Assembly (NCBI GenBank): GCA_017501055.1 | Contig: JAFVXP010000087.1 | Span: forward strand, 1-10,044 | Reading direction: 5' to 3' | DNA length: 10,044 nt | Origin: Clostridia bacterium | Lineage (GTDB): Bacteria > Bacillota > Clostridia > Oscillospirales > CAG-382 | In this document: positions 1-6,384 of the stretch, piece after piece | Layout: each line of letters opens with the position of its first letter | Numbering within the stretch: position 1 is the stretch's first letter | Made by a program: the position numbers and the translations under genes | The notes under the pieces: generated by a model | What the model was told of the DNA's origin: nothing | Seen by the model: only the letters and a program-made list of their open reading frames with translations | The model's database searches: none

Positions 1-540
1 GAAGGCAATATCGACTTTTTAAAGGAAAACCTTTCACCCTACGGTGTTGAATTTATAACTCCGAAGGCAGTTATGTCCGACAATACCCCTATAAGCTCCA
101 CGATGATAAGAAATGCCGTTTCAAACGGCGATTTTACACTTGCCAATAGCTTGCTTGGGCACGAATTTTCCTTCAAAGCGGAAATAATAAGCGGACGGCA
201 TCTCGGCAGAACGCTTGGGTTCCCTACAATAAACCAAAAGTTCCCCAAAACGCTTGTCGTTCCCAAATTCGGGGTATATGCAGTAAGAGTTTTGCTGTGC
301 GGCAAAGAATATAACGGCGTTGCCAATTTCGGAATCAAACCTACGATAGCAAGCGATACCGAACCTATTTGCGAAACCTATATTTTCGATTACAGCGGTG
401 ATTGCTACGGCGAGACTGCACAAATATCCTTTGTTTCTATGATAAGAGAAGAAAAGAAGTTTTCCTCTCTTGAAGAGCTTGCGATGCAGGTGGAACGTGA
501 TAAGTCTTCCGCTTTAACAATCCTTTCAAAAGGAGACTGA
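1..540 (+). CDS. ribF: RibF, bifunctional riboflavin kinase/FAD synthetase (C-terminal part)
   Basis: The frame is open from base 1, so this is the last ~179 residues of a protein usually ~310 long; the nucleotidyltransferase core lies upstream of the window. The first ~57 residues match the end of the FAD synthetase domain, with the ISST-x-IR segment (Met replaces the usual Arg in STRIR) and an AN-x-LLG motif. The rest is the riboflavin kinase domain: GRTLGFPTIN, GVANFGIKPT, and ETYIFDY followed by D-C-YG, which carries the expected catalytic Glu. RibF phosphorylates riboflavin to FMN and adenylylates FMN to FAD in the cytoplasm. The stop codon lies 4 nt before the next start, whose ribosome binding site is inside the end of this gene, so the two are probably translated together. 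Identification is firm; only the 5' end is missing. Confidence 0.95.
   Translation, partial: EGNIDFLKENLSPYGVEFITPKAVMSDNTPISSTMIRNAVSNGDFTLANSLLGHEFSFKAEIISGRHLGRTLGFPTINQKFPKTLVVPKFGVYAVRVLLCGKEYNGVANFGIKPTIASDTEPICETYIFDYSGDCYGETAQISFVSMIREEKKFSSLEELAMQVERDKSSALTILSKGD
528..534 (+). promoter_or_regulatory. Ribosome binding site inside the 3' end of ribF
   Basis: AAAGGAG lies 10 nt before the ATG at 545 and within the last codons of ribF. It fixes the start of the carboxypeptidase-like gene and implies translational coupling with ribF; no separate promoter or terminator is visible between the two. Confidence 0.8.
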
Positions 541-544
541 TATT

Positions 545-2035
545 ATGAAAATAACACGCATAATTGCATTTTTGCTTGCGTTTTTAATAGCAATACCTCT
601 CTGCCTTACCGCTTTCGCAGAGGAAGAAAGCAAAGCCGAGATTCCCGATAATCCCGGAATAACCTCCAATAACGCTGTCGTTGCCTATTCTATCGACGAC
701 GACCAATTTCTCTATTCAAACCGTCTTGACGAGCGTGTTGCGCCAACTGTTATAACAAAGCTTGTAACCTGTATGGTCGTTTCCGATATTCTTAAGGAAC
801 GTGGATTGAAATCGTCTGACGTAATGGTGAAGGTAGAGCAATCTGCACTGGATAACCTTCCGAACTTTATCGATGCACGTGTTCCCACAATGGGCTTGAA
901 GGTTGGAAACGAATATACCGCAAAGGACCTTCTTTCCGCAACGCTCGTTGCCTGTGCGCACGACTCTGCATCGGTGCTTGCCTATTATTTCGGAGAGAAA
1001 TATCTCGGCGGTATAGGCGAATTTATAAAACGTATGAACCAAAAGGTAGAATCGCTTGGGCTTACGAATACAAATTTCGTCAACCCCGTCGGTATTGATT
1101 CTCCCAACCAATACACGACCCCACGTGAAGCAACGCTTATTGCCGCAGCGTTTTATAAATATAACGAGCTTGCAAACCTTTCCAACGTAGAATCCTTTCT
1201 TTTCAACGGAAAATCGACGGTACGCAGCAAGAACTATCTTAAGAGCAACTATTACGTGAACGGATTCCTCAATAAAAACGCAATCGGATTTATCGCAGGC
1301 CAGCTTGATAAAAACGGAAACTATTGCCTTGTAACCGCAAGCCAAAAAGAGGGAAGAACCTATATTTTCGTCGTTATGTGTGCAAGCGGTATGGTCGTCA
1401 CACGTGACGAGGAAGACAAGGTCGTGTATTCCTTTACCGAGGGTAACGCTTATGACGATATAAACAAGCTTATCAACTGGACAAGAAATTCCTTCAAGCT
1501 TATCACCGTTGCAACCACTGATAAGATAGTCGGTGAATTGCGTGTCAATTTCGGAAGCTCCTCCGACCACGTTATGATAGTTCCCGAGAAGGACGTTGAA
1601 AAGCTTGTGCTTGACGTTGAAGGCGGAACTCTCGAAACAAAGCTCGTTTACGATAGCAACAAGGTCTATAAAAAAGAGTTTAACGGCAAGGAATATGATA
1701 CTATCGATGCACCTGTAACCCATAACCAAAAGGTCGGCACGATCGTATACAGCTATAACGGAAAAGAGATCGCAACCGTTGCCGCCGTTACGAAGGAAGG
1801 TATAGAAGCCGATAACGTAAAGGCATCGTTGAACGGCGCAAAGGATTTTCTTTTCGGCAGTGTTATGAAAACGGTGTTGTATATCGTCGGCGGTATTATA
1901 GTTCTTTACGTTGTCATAAGCATCGTTCTTGCAACAAGACGCGGGGTTAAACGTATTAAGAATCCCAGGAAAAAGCAAAAAACCGTGAAAACGGTGAAAA
2001 AGCAGGATAAAAAGAGTGATACAAGGGATTTTTGA
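545..2035 (+). CDS. Membrane-anchored S11-type D,D-carboxypeptidase homologue, probably catalytically inactive
   Basis: 496 residues. The order is a signal peptide (residues 1-25, ending LTAFA), a peptidase S11/PBP5-like domain (~38-280), a PBP5-C-like beta domain (~315-425, with KVGTIVYSYNGKEIATV), one membrane helix (~443-463) and a Lys/Arg-rich C-terminal tail. The fold is recognisable from the P-x-x-x-TK segment, MN-x-x-x-x-x-LGL-x-NT-x-F-x-NP-x-G, TT-x-RE and AG-x-x-x-x-x-G-x-YCLV. Active members remove the terminal D-Ala from peptidoglycan stem peptides. Here the SxxK serine is Val69 (VITK, Lys72 kept), SxN reads Cys137-Ala138-His139, and KTG reads Lys244-Asn245-Ala246. The nucleotide codons are unambiguous and the frame is intact, so this is not decay by frameshift. 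A pseudoenzyme role at the membrane outer face (scaffold or peptide binding) is inference. The start is set by AAGGAG at 529-534, inside ribF. Confidence 0.85.
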   Translation: MKITRIIAFLLAFLIAIPLCLTAFAEEESKAEIPDNPGITSNNAVVAYSIDDDQFLYSNRLDERVAPTVITKLVTCMVVSDILKERGLKSSDVMVKVEQSALDNLPNFIDARVPTMGLKVGNEYTAKDLLSATLVACAHDSASVLAYYFGEKYLGGIGEFIKRMNQKVESLGLTNTNFVNPVGIDSPNQYTTPREATLIAAAFYKYNELANLSNVESFLFNGKSTVRSKNYLKSNYYVNGFLNKNAIGFIAGQLDKNGNYCLVTASQKEGRTYIFVVMCASGMVVTRDEEDKVVYSFTEGNAYDDINKLINWTRNSFKLITVATTDKIVGELRVNFGSSSDHVMIVPEKDVEKLVLDVEGGTLETKLVYDSNKVYKKEFNGKEYDTIDAPVTHNQKVGTIVYSYNGKEIATVAAVTKEGIEADNVKASLNGAKDFLFGSVMKTVLYIVGGIIVLYVVISIVLATRRGVKRIKNPRKKQKTVKTVKKQDKKSDTRDF

Positions 2036-2071
2036 TAATTATGAATAAATTATTAAATTTTCGTGTTTGTA

Positions 2072-2100
2072 TTGAAATTTATTAATCGGTGTGGTAATAT
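2072..2100 (+). promoter_or_regulatory. Sigma-A promoter for the secG-like gene
   Basis: TTGAAA (2072-2077), a 17-nt spacer and TAATAT (2095-2100) preceded by a TGG extended -10. It lies in the AT-rich gap after the carboxypeptidase-like gene and drives the next gene as its own transcript, leaving a leader of roughly 45 nt. Confidence 0.8.
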
Positions 2101-2109
2101 TTAGTTTAG

Positions 2110-2121
2110 CGTCTAAAGACG
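2110..2121 (+). other. Small hairpin in the secG leader
   Basis: CGTCT-AA-AGACG is a perfect 5-bp inverted repeat with a 2-nt gap, between the predicted transcription start and the ribosome binding site (AAAGGA, 2136-2141). The loop is too tight for a stable RNA hairpin with all five pairs. It could be an mRNA 5' stabiliser or a protein site, or chance. Confidence 0.35.
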
Positions 2122-2152
2122 TGATATTGGTATTGAAAGGAAATAATTTAAA

Positions 2153-2569
2153 ATGACACTTGAATACATTCTCGGCGGAATCCTTGGCGTTCTCGCAATA
2201 GTACTTATCATTCTTATCGGCAAACAGCAGGGTAAGCGCCACGGTCTCGGCAATTCTATCGCAGGTCAGGGTGCTTCTGAATCCTACCTTATGAAGAACA
2301 ACATCGGCGGCAAGAACAAGTCCTATCAGAAATGGACTCTTATCGTTGCTATCGTGTTCGTTGTTCTCGTTCTTGCTCTTTATATCGTAGGTTCTATCGA
2401 ACCCACAAGCAATCCTACGGGCACAACCTCTACAACTCCCAACACCAACACCACCAACACAACCTCCAACACAACTTCCGAAACCGTTTCTGATACTGTT
2501 TCCGACGTTGTTTCCGACGTTGTATCCGATACCGCTTCTGCAGACGTATCCGAAACCGTTTCTAAATAA
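2153..2569 (+). CDS. secG: SecG-like preprotein translocase subunit with a C-terminal Ser/Thr/Val tail
   Basis: 138 residues. Two membrane helices (~4-22 and ~61-81) enclose a Gly-rich loop (GLGNSIAGQGASE) and a basic stretch, the usual SecG layout; SecG is normally ~75-80 residues and ends soon after helix 2. SecG associates with SecYE and helps SecA-driven export. The extra ~55 residues are Thr/Asn/Ser-rich and then an imperfect tetrad repeat (VSDT, VSDV, VSDV, VSDT). Both SecG ends normally face outside, so the tail should be extracytoplasmic. The gene has its own promoter and terminator and is not beside rnr/smpB, a frequent partner in Firmicutes. The start is supported by AAAGGA 11 nt upstream. 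The alternative is an unrelated two-helix small membrane protein; the Gly-rich loop argues for SecG. Confidence 0.75.
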   Translation: MTLEYILGGILGVLAIVLIILIGKQQGKRHGLGNSIAGQGASESYLMKNNIGGKNKSYQKWTLIVAIVFVVLVLALYIVGSIEPTSNPTGTTSTTPNTNTTNTTSNTTSETVSDTVSDVVSDVVSDTASADVSETVSK

Positions 2570-2595
2570 GAATAAGTAAATCACCCCGCAAAAAG

Positions 2596-2628
2596 AAGCC
2601 GAAGCATTGCTTCGGCTTTGTTTGTTTT
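2596..2628 (+). terminator. Rho-independent terminator after the secG-like gene
   Basis: A perfect 10-bp stem, AAGCCGAAGC / GCTTCGGCTT, with an ATT loop is followed by TGTTTGTTTT. It lies 27 nt after the stop codon. Confidence 0.92.
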
Positions 2629-2632
2629 CGTG

Positions 2633-2660
2633 GTCCCCAAAAGTCGTTAGACTTTAGGGG
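2633..2660 (+). repeat. Hairpin repeat, left copy (upstream of the methyltransferase-like gene)
   Basis: CCCC (2635-2638) pairs with GGGG (2657-2660). After an A/A mismatch, AAAGTC (2640-2645) pairs with GACTTT (2650-2655) around a GTTA loop. The reverse complement of the hairpin at 3579-3611 aligns with it, sharing GGTCCCC, AAGT, TTAGACTT and GGGG in order. It reads as one copy of a small palindromic repeat family. Confidence 0.7.
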
Positions 2661-2690
2661 TAATTAGGGATAATTCAGGATAATTTTGGT
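2661..2690 (+). repeat. Three imperfect tandem 10-bp units before the methyltransferase-like gene
   Basis: TAATTAGGGA, TAATTCAGGA and TAATTTTGGT follow one another directly, between the left hairpin and the start codon at 2697. The third unit supplies the only nearby ribosome-binding-like sequence (GGTGA, 2688-2692, 4 nt from the ATG). No good promoter is visible here; TTAGAC (2648) and GATAAT (2669) are only 15 nt apart. Confidence 0.55.
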
Positions 2691-2696
2691 GATAGA

Positions 2697-3572
2697 ATGG
2701 AATATAAAGATATACACGCTTGGAATAATATCATCTTCGAACGTTTGTCGCTTCTTTTGAATAATAAGCCGGATTTTATAACAGAAGAAATGATAACCGA
2801 ATTGACAGAGAATTTCGGTCTTTCGCAAACAGAATCCTTTTCACTTCTTCTCTGTGCGGCACTTGGCTTTGATACAGAAATTGAAAACGACAAAAAGCTT
2901 TGGTCGGCGTATGCACCCTTTATGATACACCACCTTGACGAATCCCTTTTCACGTCCGATCCGTATTATTCCGCAATCCGCTTGAATAACGGTAAAAGGC
3001 TTGGAAATTGGGAGCTTCGAGAGGATACTCTTGCTCCGTATACAGCGTTCGTCTGCGATGACCCCTTGGTTCTTCCCGACGGAAGGATAATACCGCAGAT
3101 CGGCTTTTTCGATCGCGAATTCCGTTTTTTAAGCGTTCTTCAAAACGAAAGAGAATGGATGACAATGATGCCAAACGAGCTTGTAACCCAGCGTGAACCG
3201 ATAAAATGTGCAAGTGGCAGGGTTGCAACCTACGGCTTGGGATTGGGCTATTTTGCCTTTATGTGCGCAAGGAAGGAAACGGTTGAAAGCGTAACAATTG
3301 TTGAACGTGACGAAAGTGTAATATCGCTTTTCAAAGAGCTTATATTGCCGATGTTTGTCAATAAGGAAAAAATCAAAATCGTCAATGCCGATGCCTTCGA
3401 TTTTGCGGAAAATATTGCCCCGAAGGAAAATTTCGACTATATCTTTGCAGATATATGGCACGACCCTTCCGACGGCGTGGATATGTATAAACGCTTCAAA
3501 ACTCTCGAACACCTCTGCCCGAATACAAAATTCGATTATTGGATAGAAAAGACCTTAAAACTTTATATGTAA
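2697..3572 (+). CDS. Orphan spermidine-synthase-like (class I SAM methyltransferase fold) protein
   Basis: 291 residues, no signal peptide or membrane helix. Residues 1-165 are largely helical and not recognisable. Residues ~173-260 form a Rossmann-type SAM domain: VATYGLGLGYFAF (motif I, 175-187), an acidic end of strand 2 in VTIVERDESVI (Glu203, Asp205), NADAFDF (Asp232) and FDYIFADIWHD (Asp247, Asp252). The spacing resembles spermidine synthases, but their GGGDG and DSTDP motifs are absent, so polyamine synthesis should not be assumed. The substrate is unknown; cytoplasmic methyl or aminopropyl transfer is inference from the fold. It stands alone, bracketed by opposed hairpin repeats, with a weak ribosome binding site (GGTGA), so expression may be low or the start slightly different. 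Confidence 0.7.
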   Translation: MEYKDIHAWNNIIFERLSLLLNNKPDFITEEMITELTENFGLSQTESFSLLLCAALGFDTEIENDKKLWSAYAPFMIHHLDESLFTSDPYYSAIRLNNGKRLGNWELREDTLAPYTAFVCDDPLVLPDGRIIPQIGFFDREFRFLSVLQNEREWMTMMPNELVTQREPIKCASGRVATYGLGLGYFAFMCARKETVESVTIVERDESVISLFKELILPMFVNKEKIKIVNADAFDFAENIAPKENFDYIFADIWHDPSDGVDMYKRFKTLEHLCPNTKFDYWIEKTLKLYM

Positions 3573-3577
3573 ATAAT

Positions 3578-3614
3578 CCCCCAAGAAGTCTAATTACTTC
3601 TCGGGGACCCCGAC
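3578..3614 (-). repeat. Hairpin repeat, right copy (downstream of the methyltransferase-like gene, inverted)
   Basis: CCCC (3579-3582) pairs with GGGG (3603-3606). After an A/C mismatch, AGAAGT (3584-3589) pairs with ACTTCT (3596-3601) around CTAATT. The right edge also carries TCGGGG-A-CCCCGA (3601-3613). It has the same 4-mismatch-6 design as the hairpin at 2633-2660 and aligns with it in reverse orientation. There is no U-tract, so it is not a simple terminator. Confidence 0.7.
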
Positions 3615-3615
3615 A

Positions 3616-3650
3616 AAAAATGCTTCGTGTTTTTAGCACGAAGCATTTTT
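3616..3650. terminator. Bidirectional terminator between the methyltransferase-like and ABC exporter genes
   Basis: A stem of ATGCTTCGTG (3620-3629) and CACGAAGCAT (3637-3646) has a 7-nt loop. An A-run before it and a T-run after it extend the pairing and give a U-tract on either strand. It sits between convergent genes and can end both transcripts. Confidence 0.92.
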
Positions 3651-3659
3651 GTTTGTATA

Positions 3660-5402
3660 TTAAATTCCGCGTCTGTTATAAAGACCTGCGTAAATACCGT
3701 TTGCGTTCAAAAGCTCGTCGTGAGTACCACGCTCGGCAATACCCTCGCTCGTCATAACGAGTATTTCATCGGCATTCTGTATTGTAGAAAGTCTGTGTGC
3801 GACCACAATAACAGTTCTGCCTTTTGCAAGCTCCTCAAGCGAAGCTTGGATCTGCATTTCCGTGACGTTGTCAAGTGCACTCGTTGCCTCGTCAAGAATA
3901 AGTATCGGAGGGTTTTTAAGGAACACTCTCGCAATGGAAATCCTCTGCTTCTGACCGCCAGAAAGGTTAATACCTCTTTCACCGACGACTGTGTCATAGC
4001 CCTTTTCGAGATTCATAATATAATCGTGGATATTAGCCTTCTTCGCCGCCTCGATAATCTCCTCTTCGGTTGCATCAAGGTTGCCGTATGCAATATTTTC
4101 ACGGACAGTACCCGAGAAAAGGAATACGTCCTGCGCAACGATACCAATGTTTTTGCGGAGCGAATAACGGGTTATATCGGTTATATCGTGACCGTCAATG
4201 GTAATTTTACCGCCGTCAAGCTCGTAAAAACGGGGAATGAGGTTACAAAGAGTCGTCTTACCGCCGCCCGAAGGACCGACAAGCGCAACCGTCTTGCCCT
4301 GCTCAATGCTGAGCGAAAGCGATTTTAAAACACCCTTTCCCGTGTCGCCGGTGGGATAGCTGAAGCTTACGTCGTCAAAAATAATGTCACCCTTAATGTC
4401 GTCAAGCGTGATTGCGTTCTCGGAATCGGTTTCGATGGGCTGTTCAATGATTTCACGGAATCTCGCAAACCCCGTCATACCGTTTTGAAGCTGTTCAAAA
4501 AGCGAAATGAAACGGTTGATAGGCTTCAAAAGCATAGCCATATAGAGTATAAACGCCGCAAATTCACCGCTGTCGATGGAGAAAGCACCCGTCGGGTCGC
4601 CGTATCCGTTATAGAAGAAGATACCGCCTGCGACGAGAGCCGCAAGATAGAGAAAATCGGTGAAGAAGGTCATAACCGAATGGAACTGCCCCATAGCCTT
4701 GTAGGCGTGTCCACGTGCGATCTTGAACCTTTCGTTTGCATCGTCAAACTTTCTGTTTTCGTGGTTTTCGCTGGTATATGCACGAGAAACACGAATACCC
4801 GAAATTGCCGTTTCGACGTTAGCGTTGATCTGTGCAACCTCTTCACGGGTTCTTTTAAATGCGTCCTTCATACGTCTTCTCATCAATACCGAGAAAAGAA
4901 CGACAAAGGGGATTAACGCATAAATAATAACGGTAAGCCAAACATTTATCGTCGAAAGAGCAATAAACGAACCGATGAACATTATTATTGATAGGAAAAG
5001 GTCTTCCGGCCCGTGATGTGCAAGCTCCGAAACGTCCATAAGGTCGTTTATAAGACGTGACATGACCGTACCCGTCTTGTTCTCGTCAAAGAAAGAGAAG
5101 GGAAGCTTTTGAAGGTGACGGAACATATCCTTTCGCATATCACCCTGCAATCGAACACCAACAACGTGTCCCCAATAGGAAACGAAATAGTTTAGCCCCA
5201 TTTTTGCAAGATAAAGCACCAAAACCACCGCCGACCAAGTAAGCACAAGCCTTAAATTGCGGTTGGGAACGTAATCATTAATAATGTTTTTGGTAATAAG
5301 CGGATAGAAAAGGTCGGTAAGTGCTATCAAAAAGGAACAGCACATATCAAAGAAGAAGAGCTTCTTGTGCGGTCTGTAATACTTAATAAACTCTCTGATC
5401 AT
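3660..5402 (-). CDS. ABC exporter, fused permease/ATPase (MsbA/LmrA type)
   Basis: 580 residues from the ATG at 5402, chosen because AAGGAG lies 5 nt upstream; an ATG 33 nt further upstream is in frame but lacks such a site. Residues ~1-315 form the six-helix exporter domain. Residues ~335-580 form the ATPase: Walker A GPSGGGKT (376-383), Q-loop Gln424, signature LSGGQ (480-484), Walker B ILILDE (500-505), D-loop SALD and His536 in the H-loop. All catalytic residues are present, so it should work as a homodimeric ATP-driven efflux pump or lipid flippase in the inner membrane; the substrate cannot be read from sequence. It overlaps the upstream PAP2 gene by 20 nt, so the two are coupled, which favours a lipid or envelope substrate over a drug (inference). 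Confidence 0.93.
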   Translation of the reverse strand: MIREFIKYYRPHKKLFFFDMCCSFLIALTDLFYPLITKNIINDYVPNRNLRLVLTWSAVVLVLYLAKMGLNYFVSYWGHVVGVRLQGDMRKDMFRHLQKLPFSFFDENKTGTVMSRLINDLMDVSELAHHGPEDLFLSIIMFIGSFIALSTINVWLTVIIYALIPFVVLFSVLMRRRMKDAFKRTREEVAQINANVETAISGIRVSRAYTSENHENRKFDDANERFKIARGHAYKAMGQFHSVMTFFTDFLYLAALVAGGIFFYNGYGDPTGAFSIDSGEFAAFILYMAMLLKPINRFISLFEQLQNGMTGFARFREIIEQPIETDSENAITLDDIKGDIIFDDVSFSYPTGDTGKGVLKSLSLSIEQGKTVALVGPSGGGKTTLCNLIPRFYELDGGKITIDGHDITDITRYSLRKNIGIVAQDVFLFSGTVRENIAYGNLDATEEEIIEAAKKANIHDYIMNLEKGYDTVVGERGINLSGGQKQRISIARVFLKNPPILILDEATSALDNVTEMQIQASLEELAKGRTVIVVAHRLSTIQNADEILVMTSEGIAERGTHDELLNANGIYAGLYNRRGI

Positions 5403-6066
5403 TTTTTCTCCTTCTGTCATAGATAGCTTCGGCAACGATAACGATTATAAACACCAATACAGCCGTGCCGATACCTGCAAAAACGTCAAGAACCGAATGT
5501 TGCTTGATAAACACCGTGGAAAGCGAGATCATAACCGCCCATATTCCCGAAAATGCTTTAAAAATATAGTTTTTCTTAAAAAACTTACTCTTTATCACCG
5601 CAAAGAACATAGCAAACGAAACCGAAACGTGCATAGAGGGCATAACGTTTCTCGGGGGTGAATCGGCAGCATAGATAAGCTTAACAAAGAAGGTTGCAAT
5701 ATTCTCTCTGCCAAGCGTTTCAAAGTTCGGACGGAGGGCAATATCAATACCGTTCGGTACCAGCGTGCAGAATATCATCGGAAGCACCATACAGCCTATA
5801 ATAAGCCCGTTCACACGGTAGAATTCACGCCTGCCCCGGAAAATAGAGAATATAGTCAAGCCTGCAATGCAGAGATACCAAGACACGTATGGAATGATGA
5901 ACCATTCGCAAAAGGGAATCTTCGCATCAAGCGGACTTTCGATCAAAAGCACCTGCGAATCTGCAGTAATAATACGTATTGCCTCGTAAAGAAGCCCGTG
6001 AAACGGCCAATATAAAAGCCATAGACAATATCTGTTGTTTTTTATGTAATCAATAAGCTTTTTCAT
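5383..6066 (-). CDS. PAP2-superfamily membrane phosphatase
   Basis: 227 residues, with about five or six hydrophobic helices and a basic C-terminal tail. Active-site motifs are RP (Arg112-Pro113), PSMH (143-146) and S-T-x5-H-x3-D (Ser183, Thr184, His190, Asp194). His146 and His190 are the expected catalytic pair. The Arg of the usual SR-x5-H motif is Thr and the Lys of KX6RP is absent; STVF-x-x-QH-x-x-LDV resembles the inositolphosphorylceramide-synthase/AUR1-like branch more than classic PgpB. Family members dephosphorylate or transfer phospho-head groups on lipid phosphates at the membrane surface. Which lipid is unknown. The start at 6066 has GAGG 8 nt upstream and a promoter at 6088-6116; the 3' end overlaps the ABC exporter. 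Confidence 0.88.
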   Translation of the reverse strand: MKKLIDYIKNNRYCLWLLYWPFHGLLYEAIRIITADSQVLLIESPLDAKIPFCEWFIIPYVSWYLCIAGLTIFSIFRGRREFYRVNGLIIGCMVLPMIFCTLVPNGIDIALRPNFETLGRENIATFFVKLIYAADSPPRNVMPSMHVSVSFAMFFAVIKSKFFKKNYIFKAFSGIWAVMISLSTVFIKQHSVLDVFAGIGTAVLVFIIVIVAEAIYDRRRKNDQRVY

Positions 6067-6087
6067 ATAAATAACCTCACAAGCCGT

Positions 6088-6116
6088 ATTCTATCACCTT
6101 TCGACGTATTTTGCAA
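6088..6116 (-). promoter_or_regulatory. Promoter of the PAP2-ABC exporter operon
   Basis: Read on the minus strand: TTGCAA (6116-6111), a 17-nt spacer and TAGAAT (6093-6088) with TGA as extended -10. It is followed by GAGG (6078-6075) and the ATG at 6066. Confidence 0.7.
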
Positions 6117-6130
6117 TAAAAAAGACATAA

Positions 6131-6156
6131 AAAACGGACTCAATCGAGTCCGTTTT
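6131..6156. terminator. Terminator-like hairpin upstream of the PAP2 promoter
   Basis: AAAACGGACTC / GAGTCCGTTTT is a perfect 11-bp stem with an AATC loop. On the minus strand it is followed by TTTTTTATG and more T-runs, on the plus strand by GTTTTC. It would insulate the PAP2 operon from transcription arriving from the repeat region. Confidence 0.75.
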
Positions 6157-6198
6157 GTTTTCAATCGAGAGCGTCAGCGACCAGGTGCGTAGCAGAAT
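6155..6198 (+). repeat. 44-bp direct repeat, copy 1
   Basis: The stretch from TTGTTTTCAATCGAG to GCGTAGCAGAAT is repeated at 6372-6415 with a single difference (G at 6184, A at 6401). The first bases overlap the end of the hairpin at 6131-6156. Confidence 0.92.
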
Positions 6199-6205
6199 AG
6201 GTAAA

Positions 6206-6235
6206 AAAGAACGACATCATTCGATGTCGTTCTTT
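6206..6235. terminator. Terminator-like hairpin in the repeat region
   Basis: AAAGAACGACATC / GATGTCGTTCTTT is a perfect 13-bp stem with an ATTC loop. It is A-flanked on the left and T-rich on the right, so it could end transcription on either strand. No gene it would serve is visible nearby. Confidence 0.65.
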
Positions 6236-6251
6236 ATATACAATAAATTTC

Positions 6252-6284
6252 ATACAAATCGGCGACATGTGCGTCGATTTGTAT
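6252..6284. repeat. Inverted repeat, 10-bp arms
   Basis: ATACAAATCG (6252-6261) and CGATTTGTAT (6275-6284) are exact complements around a 13-nt GC-rich centre. A competing inner pairing, CGAC (6263-6266) with GTCG (6273-6276), is also possible. Confidence 0.7.
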
Positions 6285-6290
6285 ACCTAT

Positions 6291-6354
6291 GATGTTCGAG
6301 AATTCGGACAAGACCGAAGGTCGCGCACGAATTCTGCGCGAGCGAACGGACATC
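6291..6354. repeat. Nested inverted repeat (three stacked stems)
   Basis: The outer stem is GATGTTCG (6291-6298) with CGGACATC (6347-6354), one G-T pair. The middle stem is AGAATTCG (6299-6306) with CGAATTCT (6328-6335). The inner stem is GACC-GAA-GGTC (6312-6322). The 11-nt gap on the 3' side between the outer and middle stems is a bulge containing GAGCGAA, also seen at 6426-6432. Confidence 0.6.
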
Positions 6355-6360
6355 TAAATC

Positions 6361-6384
6361 CGATTGAAAACTTGTTTTCAATCG
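6361..6384. repeat. Perfect 11-bp inverted repeat entering repeat copy 2
   Basis: CGATTGAAAAC (6361-6371) and GTTTTCAATCG (6374-6384) are separated only by TT. The right arm is the beginning of the second 44-bp repeat; copy 1 lacks this left arm. Confidence 0.75.

Noticed and set aside
716..1978. 420-codon open frame antisense to the carboxypeptidase-like gene
   Set aside because: It is the codon-bias shadow of a clearly recognisable protein, with no start signal and a Cys-rich sequence unlike any family I know.
2040..2152. Riboswitch in the leader of the secG-like gene
   Set aside because: A promoter occupies most of the gap, leaving ~45 nt of leader with one tiny palindrome, too short for a known riboswitch.
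3627..4328. Open frame antisense to the ABC exporter ATPase domain
   Set aside because: The opposite strand encodes Walker A, signature and Walker B motifs, and this frame starts inside a terminator.
5403..5435. Longer start for the ABC exporter at 5435
   Set aside because: The ATG at 5402 has AAGGAG 5 nt upstream and begins directly at the usual MIREFIKYYRPHK-type N-terminus; the longer form has no such site.
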